Assembly: GCF_000092025.1 (NCBI RefSeq)
Contig: NC_003064.2
Coordinates: 186,001 to 250,000 of the forward strand
Length of the DNA stretch: 64,000 nucleotides
Direction: 5' to 3'
From: Agrobacterium fabrum str. C58
Lineage (GTDB): Bacteria > Pseudomonadota > Alphaproteobacteria > Rhizobiales > Rhizobiaceae
Shown here piece by piece: positions 55,106 through 63,785 of this stretch. The position numbers and the translations under genes were made by a program. The notes under the pieces were generated by a model that saw nothing but the letters and a program-made list of their open reading frames with translations, made no database searches and had not been told where the DNA came from. Position 1 is the stretch's first letter; the number at the start of each line of letters is the position of its first letter.

Positions 55106-55803
55106 GCCCCCGTCAGCGGCAGATAGCCGATCACCTCGTCCGTGGTCATTACGTTGGCATAGATCATGTGCAGCCGCTGGAGCTCGCTTTCATGTAGGTC
55201 CACCGAGCCGGCGGCGCAGGCATCATCGACAACGATGACGTCGAAGCTCTCATCGGCGAGGCTGCGTACGGTTGAGGAGACACACTGGTCGGTAAAAATG
55301 CCAACGCAAACGACGTGGGTGATCCCCATATTTGCCAGCAAAAGCCTGAGATTCGTGCCTGTCAGTGCGCTGTCGGTGGTTTTGGTGACAACGATCTCGC
55401 CGTCTCGCGGAGCGATTTGCGGTAGGATCTGCGAGGCTTCCTCATCCTTTGGGAGCAGAAGGTTATTCCACCCTGGTTTCCGCTGGCTGAGTGAACGGTC
55501 GCGTCCGTCGGCGCGAAGACAGGCAATTCGCGCGAAAAACACGTCGAGGCCGAGCGCGCGAAACCGTTCCAAGAGATGCTGGGTATTGGGAATGACAGTG
55601 CCGTGCATCCGCTCGTGGAACGGTGCCCAGGCATGGTAACGCACGAGATCGTTACCCGATAGAGCGTCGGGATCAGGGCGATCAAGATAAGTGTTCTGCA
55701 TGTCAATGACGAGGAGCGCCACCTTGCCCTTTTCGAGCACTGGGTCCTCGGGCTCCGGCGCGCCCTGGTAATAGAAGGAACGGCGTTCGGTTTTCCAGTT
55801 CAT
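55102..55803 (-). CDS. Isochorismatase-family cysteine hydrolase
   Basis: 233 residues from the ATG at 55803, six bases after GAGGAC; an ATG at 55821 overlaps the permease gene. The catalytic triad is visible: Asp in LLVIDMQNTY, Lys in VVTKTTDSALTGT and Cys in VGIFTDQCVSST. The family cleaves amides or vinyl ethers (ureidoacrylate, nicotinamide, carbamates). It follows the importer genes by ten bases and precedes an unrecognised gene, so it probably hydrolyses an amide derived from the imported compound. Confidence 0.92.
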   Translation of the reverse strand: MNWKTERRSFYYQGAPEPEDPVLEKGKVALLVIDMQNTYLDRPDPDALSGNDLVRYHAWAPFHERMHGTVIPNTQHLLERFRALGLDVFFARIACLRADGRDRSLSQRKPGWNNLLLPKDEEASQILPQIAPRDGEIVVTKTTDSALTGTNLRLLLANMGITHVVCVGIFTDQCVSSTVRSLADESFDVIVVDDACAAGSVDLHESELQRLHMIYANVMTTDEVIGYLPLTGA

Positions 55804-55813
55804 CGCGGCGTCC

Positions 55814-56620
55814 TCATGCATCCGCCTGCCGGCGGCGAACCAGCATGATGGTAAGCCCGCCGGCCAGCAACAATGCGGCGGCGGAAAGCGTGCTCATCGT
55901 GCCAAGCGCCGGCACCATCGGCGAATAGCCGGCAACCATCTTCGAATAGAGCCATTTCGGGATCGTCGAGTCGACGCCTGCCGTATAGAGCGACAGCGGA
56001 AAATTGCCCCAGGAGAGCAGGAACGCGAACAGGGCGCCTGACCAGATGCCCGGCCAAAGGATTGGCAAGGTTATCTCGCGCAGAATGAACCAGCGGCTCG
56101 CTCCAAGGTCACGGGCGGCCTCCTCCAACGTCGGATCGAAGGAATAGACCTGAATGGCGATGACCAGTGTCACCACCGGAACGATCCAGACGAGATGAGC
56201 GACGACGGCCGTCTGCCAACTCGGATTGATGCCAAGTGCATTGAACCACAGGAGCAGCGCGAGCCCCAGCACGGGCTGCGGAAAGAACACAGGCAGAAGG
56301 ATGGCCTTCTGGAACAGCTTGCGTCCCTTCCACTCGTAGCGGGCAAAGGCGAGCGCGCCAAAGAAGGCGAGGATCACGGAGACCAGAGTGACGATGAAAG
56401 CGATAAGAATGGAGTTCTGTACCAGCGTCTGGATCTCGAGCGAGGCCAGGGTCTTGCCCCACCATTCCGTTGAAAAGACGCGGATCGGGAAGCCGAAATA
56501 GCGCCCCTTGGACAGGCCGGCCAATGCTCCGCAAAGGATCGGGAGGTATACGGCAAGGACGACGAAAGCGGTCCAGGCCTTGACGAAAGCGCGGGCGCGG
56601 ATTTGCGAGCGGGTTTCCAT
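55814..56620 (-). CDS. Spermidine/putrescine-type ABC transporter permease (PotC-like)
   Basis: 268 residues with six membrane helices. The EAA loop is LEEAARDLGASRWFILREITLPIL, and the overall pattern is that of PotC/YdcV subunits. It follows the PotB-like permease by three bases and forms the membrane heterodimer with it. Confidence 0.93.
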   Translation of the reverse strand: METRSQIRARAFVKAWTAFVVLAVYLPILCGALAGLSKGRYFGFPIRVFSTEWWGKTLASLEIQTLVQNSILIAFIVTLVSVILAFFGALAFARYEWKGRKLFQKAILLPVFFPQPVLGLALLLWFNALGINPSWQTAVVAHLVWIVPVVTLVIAIQVYSFDPTLEEAARDLGASRWFILREITLPILWPGIWSGALFAFLLSWGNFPLSLYTAGVDSTIPKWLYSKMVAGYSPMVPALGTMSTLSAAALLLAGGLTIMLVRRRQADA

Positions 56621-56623
56621 GTC

Positions 56624-57520
56624 TCACTTCTTTCCCAGAATGCGGTCGAGATCGAGCTTGGACAGGACGTAAAGGGCAAGCCCGCTGACGATGGCGACGA
56701 GCAGGAGGGCGAGCGCCGAGCCAAGCGGCCAATTCTGTGCATATGTGAAAGCAATCTCGATATCCTGCGCGATTGTGATAACCGACTGTCCGCCGAGGAT
56801 CTTGGATTCGGCGATCGCGCCTGCCCCGAGCACAAAGGTGAGCAACATGCCGATCAGGATACCGGGCATGGCGAGTGGCAACTCGATCTCCCGCCAGATC
56901 ATCAGCCGATCAGCCCCAAGATCGCGGGCCGCATCGACGAGGTCCCGGGGGATCATGGCAATGCCAAGCGACATTGGGAAAAGCATGAAAGGGAGATAGA
57001 CATAGATCATGCCGAAGAGGATGGCACCAGGTGTGTAAAGAAGCTCAGGTCCGCCTGAGAAGCCGAGCCACTTCAGCCCGCCGTCGAGTACGCCGTTCTT
57101 GATAAAAAAGAGCACCCAACCATAGAGGCGGACATTTTCCGACACGAACAGCGGAAAGACGAAGAGCACGCCGACAAGGCCAGACCACCTGCCAAACATT
57201 CGATTAAGTCCATAGGCGATCGGATAGGCGATTACTGCCAATAATATGACTGTGGCCAAGGCATAGGCGATCGACCAGGCAAATGACATCCAAACGGTGT
57301 TAGAGGCGTCAAAGATCACAGCAAAGTTGGCGAATGTGAATGAGCGAAATACCGTGAAGCTCTTCGGCGTGGCGAAGGCGTAGGCGGCCACCGTCAGCAG
57401 CGGAGCGAGAAAGCCAAGCAGCAGAAGGATCGTGACAGGCGCGGCGGCGCGCAACCCTGCAGAGAGGGATGGCAAAGGGCTTTTCCCGCCGGCCGTTTCG
57501 GCGTGGGTCATGGTTGCCAT
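56624..57520 (-). CDS. Spermidine/putrescine-type ABC transporter permease (PotB-like)
   Basis: 298 residues from the ATG at 57520 (GGGAG upstream); the frame extends to 57589 inside the ATPase gene. Six membrane helices after a short cytoplasmic segment; the EAA loop lies in VDAARDLGADRLMIWREIELPLAM. Located between the ATPase and PotC-like genes of the same operon. Confidence 0.92.
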   Translation of the reverse strand: MATMTHAETAGGKSPLPSLSAGLRAAAPVTILLLLGFLAPLLTVAAYAFATPKSFTVFRSFTFANFAVIFDASNTVWMSFAWSIAYALATVILLAVIAYPIAYGLNRMFGRWSGLVGVLFVFPLFVSENVRLYGWVLFFIKNGVLDGGLKWLGFSGGPELLYTPGAILFGMIYVYLPFMLFPMSLGIAMIPRDLVDAARDLGADRLMIWREIELPLAMPGILIGMLLTFVLGAGAIAESKILGGQSVITIAQDIEIAFTYAQNWPLGSALALLLVAIVSGLALYVLSKLDLDRILGKK

Positions 57521-57521
57521 A

Positions 57522-58652
57522 TCAGTCTCCCACCACGATGGCGTCGCTGGCATCCCAGCCGATGGTAACGAGGTCGCCTGAACTGACACCAGAGACGGCT
57601 GAGCGTGCGGCCTCGACCAGGTAGATACGGTCCCCCGAATGAACCTGGTACTGCATGCGCGAGCCGAGAGAGTATTCGTTGTAGATCGTACCGGAGATCA
57701 GATTGTCAGCGCTCGATGCGCCGGTGATGAAGCGCATGGTTTCGGGCCGGACGATGACAGTTGCCGTCTCGCCAATCGCTTCTGCGACCGGCGCAACGGT
57801 GATCGGCTTGCCGTCGGCAAGCGTCCAGGCGCCCTCACCCTTACGCTTGACTTCGAAACTGTTGACCTCGCCAAAAAACTCCGCGACGAAGCGCGTTGCC
57901 GGCTTGGTATAGATTTCCTCGGGCGTGCCAATCTGAACAAGGTGGCCACGGCTCATCACCCCGACGCGGTCAGACATGACCATGGCTTCCTCAAGCGAAT
58001 GGGTGATGTAGACAAAGGTCTTGCCGCTTTCGCGGTGCAGGTCCTTCAGCTCTTTTTCCAGAACTTTCTTCAGTTTGTAGTCGAGTGCCGATAGCGGCTC
58101 GTCGAAGAACAGAACGTCGGGATCGTAGGCAAAGGCGCGAGCGAGCGCCACGCGCTGTTTTTCGCCGCCGGAGCAACGCATCACGTTCTTGGAGTAATAG
58201 CTCTCGGGCAGGCGCACCATGCGCATGAATTCGAGCGCGCGGATTCTCCGTTCGGCAGCCGGCATTTTGCGGACCTTCAGCGGAAACTCGATGTTCTCGC
58301 CGACTGTCTTGTGCGGGAAAAGCGCAAGTGACTGGAAGACGAGACATGTTGGCCGCTTGTCGGCCGGCACGCTGTTGATCACCTCGCCACGCAGCGTGAT
58401 ATAGCCTTCTGATGGTGATTCCATGCCGGCCAGCATGCGCAGAAGTGTCGTCTTGCCGGACCCGGAGGGTCCGACAATGGTGACGAATTCGCCCTCCTTG
58501 ATATCGACACTGATGCCGTCAACCGCGGCAAAATCGCCGAAAATCTTTCGAACGTCGACCAGTTGCAGTACCGGTTTCGGCGCCGGTTGCACTTGGGCTT
58601 GGATTGTCGATGAGGTGTCGGGCAGGCTGGGCGAGATCATCGCAAGGCTCAT
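57522..58652 (-). CDS. Spermidine/putrescine-type ABC transporter ATPase (PotA-like)
   Basis: 376 residues from the ATG at 58652 (GGAGC upstream). Walker A GPSGSGKTT (61-69), signature CSGGEKQR (160-167), Walker B VLFFDEPLSALD and H-loop ITHS. The C-terminal 120 residues form the TOBE regulatory domain (VIVRPETMRFI). The signature starts with Cys in place of the common Leu and has E-K in place of Q-Q, a departure worth noting, though the rest looks intact. It lies 29 bases after the binding-protein gene. Confidence 0.92.
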   Translation of the reverse strand: MSLAMISPSLPDTSSTIQAQVQPAPKPVLQLVDVRKIFGDFAAVDGISVDIKEGEFVTIVGPSGSGKTTLLRMLAGMESPSEGYITLRGEVINSVPADKRPTCLVFQSLALFPHKTVGENIEFPLKVRKMPAAERRIRALEFMRMVRLPESYYSKNVMRCSGGEKQRVALARAFAYDPDVLFFDEPLSALDYKLKKVLEKELKDLHRESGKTFVYITHSLEEAMVMSDRVGVMSRGHLVQIGTPEEIYTKPATRFVAEFFGEVNSFEVKRKGEGAWTLADGKPITVAPVAEAIGETATVIVRPETMRFITGASSADNLISGTIYNEYSLGSRMQYQVHSGDRIYLVEAARSAVSGVSSGDLVTIGWDASDAIVVGD

Positions 58653-58681
58653 GTTCTTTGCTCCGTCGGGACAGGCTTGGC

Positions 58682-59821
58682 TCAACCGCGCAGTCGCTTG
58701 GCAGCGGTCATCAGTTCCAGTGCCTTGTCGTAGTCGGGTACGATGTCGTATTGCGCCGAGCGCGCCATGTCCTCCTCAACGGTATCCCACTGGATGGCTT
58801 CCATCTCGTCCTTTGTGAAGAGTTCAAAGCACTTGGGGTTGCCCATCTGCGTTACCGGATTGAATGTGCCTTCGGCAAAAGCGACGGTGTGGGCGACTTT
58901 CGGATCCTGGACGTATTTCAGGAACTCCACCGCAAGCGGCGAAAGCTCGGGATTGTTGACCGTCGAGGTGATCTCGATCCAGGAAATGCCGCCCTTGCCG
59001 TCCATCGGCCCCCTGAGTGGCGTGATCGCACGCAAGTTCGTATAGCCGTCGGCGCGCGCGGGAGAAACGGAATAGGTGCCACCGGTCATATAAAGGTCGA
59101 TCTCGCCCGAGACGAGAGCCTGATTGAGTGACGCCATGTCGCCGACCATTTTGGCGCCCTTGAACACCTTTTCAGCGGTTTCGGCGAAGACCTTGAACTG
59201 TTCCTGTGTGTGCTCCTTGAACGGGTCTATGCCGGCGATCAGGAAAATGTTGAACACGTTCCAGTCGTCGGATTCCTGTATTCCGTACTTGCCAGCGAGC
59301 GAGGCGTCATTGAACAGGTCCCAGCCCTGCTCCTCCGCCGTTGACTTGCTGATCTTGTCTGTGTTGACCACAAAGCTATAGGGCCCGAAGCGTTGCGCCA
59401 TACCGAGCAGGTCCCCGCCGTCGTCGCTCATCGCCCAACGATAGGGTGCCTTAAAGTTGGGGAGCATGGCATCGAAATAGGGTTCGAACTCGGCGCGCGG
59501 CAGCGGCTTGATCAGGCCGGCCGGCCCCATGACCTTGCGGGCCCAGGGATTATTGACGTTGATGAGGTCCCAGATTTTGGTTTCGCCCGCGCGTAGCCGG
59601 TTGATCATGGTCGGGTCGTTGGTCAGGCTCTCGGCCTTGACCGTAGCAGACTCGCTGGAGCGGAACGGATCCAGGACCTGCGCGGAATTGTAGCCCTCCC
59701 AGCACAGGATATTCAGCTCTTTTTCGCGGGCCGCGAAGGCACGCGTGGCGCTTGCCAGCGGACCAGCAAAAGCGGCCGCACCCATCATCTGCATCATATT
59801 GCGTCTGGAGATTTTCATCAT
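58682..59821 (-). CDS. PotD/PotF-like periplasmic binding protein
   Basis: 379 residues, GGGGAA before the ATG. The signal peptide carries SRRNMMQMM and a hydrophobic core ending near AFAARE, so Tat export is possible. The mature part begins LNILCWEGYNSAQVLDPF and shows VNNPWARKVM and YTNLRAITPLRG, the pattern of polyamine/aminoalkylphosphonate-binding proteins. An aspartate-rich segment (MSDDGGDLLG) may contact an amine. It is the first gene of the leftward operon that ends with the P1 peptidase. Confidence 0.92.
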   Translation of the reverse strand: MMKISRRNMMQMMGAAAFAGPLASATRAFAAREKELNILCWEGYNSAQVLDPFRSSESATVKAESLTNDPTMINRLRAGETKIWDLINVNNPWARKVMGPAGLIKPLPRAEFEPYFDAMLPNFKAPYRWAMSDDGGDLLGMAQRFGPYSFVVNTDKISKSTAEEQGWDLFNDASLAGKYGIQESDDWNVFNIFLIAGIDPFKEHTQEQFKVFAETAEKVFKGAKMVGDMASLNQALVSGEIDLYMTGGTYSVSPARADGYTNLRAITPLRGPMDGKGGISWIEITSTVNNPELSPLAVEFLKYVQDPKVAHTVAFAEGTFNPVTQMGNPKCFELFTKDEMEAIQWDTVEEDMARSAQYDIVPDYDKALELMTAAKRLRG

Positions 59822-60125
59822 CGTGGTTCCCCTTTTCTCGGCCGCGTGAATGGCTCACGGATCAATTATGTTGGAACTTTGTCGCAAAAATGTGTGATTT
59901 ACAACACGTATTTTCTGCTTCATGTTGGAAAGCGTAACAGGAGGCACAGCGTCCGTAGACCAATGTGATCGTCGCGGAATATGGCTGCTAACGATCTAAT
60001 ATTGCTTTGCATTTCTTTTGTGCAGAAGGAGCGTGATGCGTGCCGATGTTTTGATCTGACGCCTCGAATTGAGGCAATAGCGCCTCGTTAATTTGTGAAA
60101 GTTACAACAAAAAAGTGAGTGGAAC
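59822..60125. promoter_or_regulatory. Divergent promoter with candidate DeoR operators
   Basis: TGTGTGATTTACAACA (59891-59906), TGTTGGAAAGCGTAACA (59923-59939) and TGTGAAAGTTACAACA (60094-60109) share TGT..(C/T)AACA ends with 10-11 bases between. ATGTTGGAA occurs twice (59868 and 59922). Similar sequence lies upstream of the kinase gene at 63334. The region must hold promoters for both the importer operon and the SDR gene. Confidence 0.6.
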
Positions 60126-60899
60126 ATGTTGAAGTCATTGCAAGGCAAGACCGTCATCGTTACCGGCGCAAGCCGAGGAATTGGCAAGGGCATAGCACTG
60201 CGCTTCGGGGAGGCCGGCCTGAATGTCCTCGTCGTGTCGCGCAGCCAGGTCGATGCCGACAGGGTGGCATCCGAAATCGGAGTAAACGGTTCGGGGTTTG
60301 CGGCGGATGTCAGTACAGAGGAGGGCTGCAAGGCGATGGTCGATGCTGCCGTAACCCGCTATGGCGGGGTTAACGTGCTGTGCGCAAATGCCGGAATCTT
60401 CCCGGCGGCGAAGCTGGGGGAAATGTCGGCGGCCGATTTCGACCACGTGATCTCAACCAATCTCAAAAGTACCTTTCTCAGCGTTTCCGCGGTGTTGCCG
60501 GCGATGACCTCGGCCGGTGCGGGCCGTATCATCATCACCTCGTCGATCACTGGGCCGATCACCGGTTATCCGGGCTGGTCGCATTATGGGGCAAGCAAGG
60601 CCGGCCAGCTTGGCTTCATGCGTACTGCCGCGATTGAGCTGGCGCCAAAGAACATTACGGTCAATGCCGTTATGCCAGGCAATATCATGACTGAGGGGCT
60701 CGAGGGCAACGGTCCAGATTATATCGCCACGATGGAGGCCTCCGTGCCATTGCGTCGTCTGGGTATGCCGGCGGACATCGCGAACGCCGCGCTGTTTTTT
60801 GCATCGGAGGAGGCAGCCTATATCACCGGCCAGTCGATCGTCGTCGATGGCGGTCAGATCCTGCCGGAATCGCTCGGTGCGCTGGAGGTAATGGGCTGA
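60126..60899 (+). CDS. Short-chain dehydrogenase/reductase (FabG-like)
   Basis: 257 residues. Cofactor loop GASRGIGKGIALRF, NAGIFP, catalytic serine in ITSSITG and YGASKAGQLGFMR for Tyr/Lys, then GQSIVVDGGQILPES. It is divergent from the importer operon and convergent with the class-III PLP enzyme gene, sharing a hairpin with it. It may oxidise a hydroxyl or reduce a carbonyl of the imported compound. Confidence 0.92.
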   Translation: MLKSLQGKTVIVTGASRGIGKGIALRFGEAGLNVLVVSRSQVDADRVASEIGVNGSGFAADVSTEEGCKAMVDAAVTRYGGVNVLCANAGIFPAAKLGEMSAADFDHVISTNLKSTFLSVSAVLPAMTSAGAGRIIITSSITGPITGYPGWSHYGASKAGQLGFMRTAAIELAPKNITVNAVMPGNIMTEGLEGNGPDYIATMEASVPLRRLGMPADIANAALFFASEEAAYITGQSIVVDGGQILPESLGALEVMG

Positions 60900-60908
60900 A
60901 ATTGAAAG

Positions 60909-60935
60909 AAGCCGGGCGACATCATCGCCCGGCTT
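60909..60935. terminator. Shared hairpin between converging SDR and PLP-enzyme genes
   Basis: AAGCCGGGCG (60909-60918) and CGCCCGGCTT (60926-60935) form a perfect 10-bp stem with loop ACATCAT. It lies ten bases after the SDR stop and 14 bases before the end of the leftward gene, so it can end transcription in both directions, although the T tracts are short. Confidence 0.75.
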
Positions 60936-60948
60936 GCCTGCAATGTCT

Positions 60949-62286
60949 TCAGGCGGCTCGGCGCGCCTGGAGAATAATGTCCAGGGTGCCGGTGAAGAGG
61001 TCGACATCCTCGTTCGAAAAACACAGTGGCGGCCGGATCTTCAGCGTCGCGCCATATTTGCCCGCTGCCCCGATCAATATACTGTTGTGCCTCAACTGAT
61101 TGATCGCATGGGTAGCGCGTGTGCTGTCCGGCTCCCCCGTGGCGGGGTCGACAAAATCAAGACCGATGAAAAGGCCGGCGCCCCGCACATCGCCGATTTC
61201 CGAATGCCGACTTTGCAAAGCCTGGAGCGACTGCTTGAAGTAACCGCCGACAGTGGCCGAGCGTTCGATCAGACCTTCCTCCTCAATCACTCGCAGCACG
61301 GCATGGCCTGCGGCGGCAGCTACCGGATTGCCTCCGAAGGTATTGAAATAACCGGTTTCCTCGCAGAACCTCTGGAGCAGGTCAGGTCGTGTTACGACGC
61401 CGCCCATGGGGAAGCCATTGCCCATCGGCTTACCCATCGTGACAATGTCGGGCGTGACACCGTGACGCTCGAAGCCCCAAAGGCTGCCTCCCGTCCGGCC
61501 GAAGCCCGGTTGGACCTCATCGGCGATCAACAGGCCGCCGGCTCGGTGCACCACGTCAACCGCCTCCTTCAGGAAACCTGCAGGATCGGCATAGATGCCG
61601 TCACTGGAAAAGATTGTGTCAACGATCAACGCAGCGAATTTAATGCCTCGTGAATTGAGCTCGTTGATTGCCTGTTCCACGGACGCGGCGAAGTTTGAGG
61701 CCACGCTCATGCCATCACGAGCGGCGGGCGCTGGAATGATTGCCACAAATGCGGCGGGTTTGCGCTTGCGCAGCGACGAGGGGGAGACTTCCGTCACCAG
61801 CGCAGTGTTGCCGTGATAGGCTGCCTCGGTGACGATGAAGCCTTCGGCCCCGGTCCCAATGCGGGCGATGCGCAGGGCGAGGTCGTTACTCTCGCTGCCC
61901 GTACAGGTCAAAACGACATTGCTGAGGCCTGCCGGGAATTTGGATAGCAGATTTTCGGTGTAAGCCTCGACGACGCGGTTGAGATAGCGCGTGTGGATGT
62001 TGAGTTCGCCGACCTGTCGGGCGATGGCCTCGACCACCCGTGGATGGCAGTGGCCGACCGACGGTACGTTGTTGTAGACGTCGAGATACTTGCGTCCGCC
62101 GGCGTCATACAGATAGGCGCCCTGCGCGCTCACCATCTCGATCGGCTGCTCATAAAAGAGTACGGAGGAAGCTCCAAAAGTTGCCTGGCGCTTGGCAACG
62201 CGCTCTGCAAGTTCAGCGGGAAATCCCTCGGTACGGCTCGCATCAAAACGGTTGAGGTCGAGAATTTCCTTAGTGGTGGCGCTCAT
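60949..62286 (-). CDS. Class-III PLP enzyme (aminotransferase or phospho-lyase, AGXT2L-like)
   Basis: 445 residues from the ATG at 62286 with GAGGAGAG upstream; the longer frame overlaps the kinase gene. Class-III aminotransferase features: NVPSVGHCHPRVVEAI, TCTGSESNDLALRIAR, Asp256 in IADEVQPGFGRTG and the PLP lysine K286 in MGKPMGNGFPMGG. The pattern, with a 30-residue N-terminal extension and GHCHP, is close to ethanolamine-phosphate and 5-phosphohydroxylysine phospho-lyases, which eliminate phosphate and ammonia. The gene is 10 bases downstream of a hydroxylysine-kinase-like gene, which supports the lyase role over transamination. Confidence 0.88.
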   Translation of the reverse strand: MSATTKEILDLNRFDASRTEGFPAELAERVAKRQATFGASSVLFYEQPIEMVSAQGAYLYDAGGRKYLDVYNNVPSVGHCHPRVVEAIARQVGELNIHTRYLNRVVEAYTENLLSKFPAGLSNVVLTCTGSESNDLALRIARIGTGAEGFIVTEAAYHGNTALVTEVSPSSLRKRKPAAFVAIIPAPAARDGMSVASNFAASVEQAINELNSRGIKFAALIVDTIFSSDGIYADPAGFLKEAVDVVHRAGGLLIADEVQPGFGRTGGSLWGFERHGVTPDIVTMGKPMGNGFPMGGVVTRPDLLQRFCEETGYFNTFGGNPVAAAAGHAVLRVIEEEGLIERSATVGGYFKQSLQALQSRHSEIGDVRGAGLFIGLDFVDPATGEPDSTRATHAINQLRHNSILIGAAGKYGATLKIRPPLCFSNEDVDLFTGTLDIILQARRAA

Positions 62287-62296
62287 TGGGCTCTCC

Positions 62297-63286
62297 TCAA
62301 CGGTGCTCGGCCAGATAGCACTCGGCGAGCGCCACAGTGCCATCGGTGTAGGCCGTACCCATGGACTGGGCCGTCGGCGTTTCTGCGTGGGAAGCGATCC
62401 ATGCGGTGAGTTGCATGCGGCGAAGCATAATGAACATCGGCAGGGCAGCCTCGTGTTGCGCATCGAGAGGTGCGACGCGGCGATAGCCTTCGAGCCAGGC
62501 CGCCATCAGGTCTGGAATGAAGGGCTCATGTTCCATGAAGCTGATCGCGGCGGCAAAATCGTAAGCGAACCAGGACAGACCGCAATCGTCGAAATCGATC
62601 ACTCCAAGTCTGTCACCGTCGACCAGAAGGTTCGCGGCGCGCATGTCGCAGTGAACAAGGCCGAAGCGCTCCTCCCCATAGCCGTAGGCGGAGGTCTGTG
62701 TTTCGAGCAGCGCGTGCGTTCTTTCTAAAACGGACTTCCCATCGGGCTTCAGCCCAAGGGCGTCACGCCAGTCGCCCCAATAGGCGCCGTTCCCAAGGAT
62801 GCGGTTGAAGTTCCAGGTCTTTCGAATGAAATTCTCCGGACGCGTCCATCTGCGGCTATGCGCATGCAGTTTCGCGTTAATTTCGCCGAGCGTCCTGTAC
62901 CAGTGGACGAGGTCGGATTCAGCATCTGGTTCCTTGCCGGCCATGTATTCGAAGGCGACGGCGTGGCGCATGGTTTCGCCGTCTGAGAAGATTTGAAGGA
63001 GGCTGCCATCGTTCGCTGAGATCGGCCGGGGCGTGACAACCACCCCATCCTGCCTCAGCGCATCGATCCAAGCGAGCTCAGAAAGGATCTCTGCTTCAGT
63101 ATGGTAGTCGGGCCGATGCACTCGCACGATCAGGTTGCGCCCGCTGTTTTCGTCGGCGATCCGAAAAGTCGCGTTCTCGGAGATCGTCAAGAGCGTCAGT
63201 TTGGCCTCGGACGAGAGGCCCCACGCTGACGAAAGGTATTTCACGCCTTGTGTCAGCCGCGAAAGAAAATCTGTATTGTACAACAT
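62297..63286 (-). CDS. Aminoglycoside-phosphotransferase-fold kinase (hydroxylysine-kinase-like)
   Basis: 329 residues from the ATG at 63286; the frame is open to 63364, but the operator palindrome and leader lie there. Kinase residues are visible: His212 and Asp214 in LVHCDMRAANLL and Asp231/Asp233 in VIDFDDCGLSWFAYD. The pattern and length fit the AGPHD1/HYKK and homoserine-kinase-II-like branch. With the phospho-lyase-like enzyme downstream it would phosphorylate the hydroxyl of an amino alcohol or hydroxylated amino acid. The gene starts the operon. Confidence 0.88.
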   Translation of the reverse strand: MLYNTDFLSRLTQGVKYLSSAWGLSSEAKLTLLTISENATFRIADENSGRNLIVRVHRPDYHTEAEILSELAWIDALRQDGVVVTPRPISANDGSLLQIFSDGETMRHAVAFEYMAGKEPDAESDLVHWYRTLGEINAKLHAHSRRWTRPENFIRKTWNFNRILGNGAYWGDWRDALGLKPDGKSVLERTHALLETQTSAYGYGEERFGLVHCDMRAANLLVDGDRLGVIDFDDCGLSWFAYDFAAAISFMEHEPFIPDLMAAWLEGYRRVAPLDAQHEAALPMFIMLRRMQLTAWIASHAETPTAQSMGTAYTDGTVALAECYLAEHR

Positions 63287-63333
63287 CTGTGCTGCCTTAT
63301 CTGGGCGAATGTTTGGTGAATACAACAATAAAA

Positions 63334-63351
63334 ATGTTGGAAATGCAACAT
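63334..63351. promoter_or_regulatory. Perfect palindrome upstream of the kinase gene, putative DeoR operator
   Basis: ATGTTG-GAAATG-CAACAT is a perfect inverted repeat with six-base arms and six-base spacer, 48 bases upstream of the kinase start codon. It shares its form with the sites in the importer/SDR promoter. Confidence 0.7.
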
Positions 63352-63736
63352 TAATCGCAAGCACTCAACTCCGTCCCGAGGCGCGGCCAGCTGGTTTGGG
63401 GATTCATGTCGCGCTTGGAACATGCCTCGGCTTTCATACTGCGACACGGAGATGGGGCGGAGGTTGATTTGGAATGAGCGGTTATGGCGGATACCACGAG
63501 ATAATTGCTGACACCAAGCCCCGACAGGTATCGCCAGTTGTCTAACTAAAAGTGCGTTGAGATTGTCGACACACGCCTTTACGGCTTCCCAGTCAGCGAT
63601 GGTCAGCAAGGAGTGAACATGGGCGGCGAGAGCAAAGCGCTTCGAGCAAGGTGTGTAAATCCCGTCCACATGAGTCCGTCTATATCCATGAAAGAGGACA
63701 TTATCGCGGGCAATTAACGTAATGAGCTCGGCAGGC

Positions 63737-63785
63737 ATTAAGAGGTCGCGAGTTCGTTTCCGCTCAAGGCGGAGAACCTCTTAAT
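63737..63785. repeat. Nested perfect inverted repeat
   Basis: Outer arms ATTAAGAGGT (63737-63746) and ACCTCTTAAT (63776-63785) are perfect, and between them TCCGC-TCAAG-GCGGA (63759-63773) forms a second perfect hairpin. The element could be an RNA structure, a protein-binding site or the footprint of a mobile element; nothing around it decides. Confidence 0.6.

Noticed and set aside
63253..63738. 161-residue leftward frame at the window end
   Set aside because: It overlaps the kinase start in another frame, crosses the operator palindrome and shows no recognisable domain.
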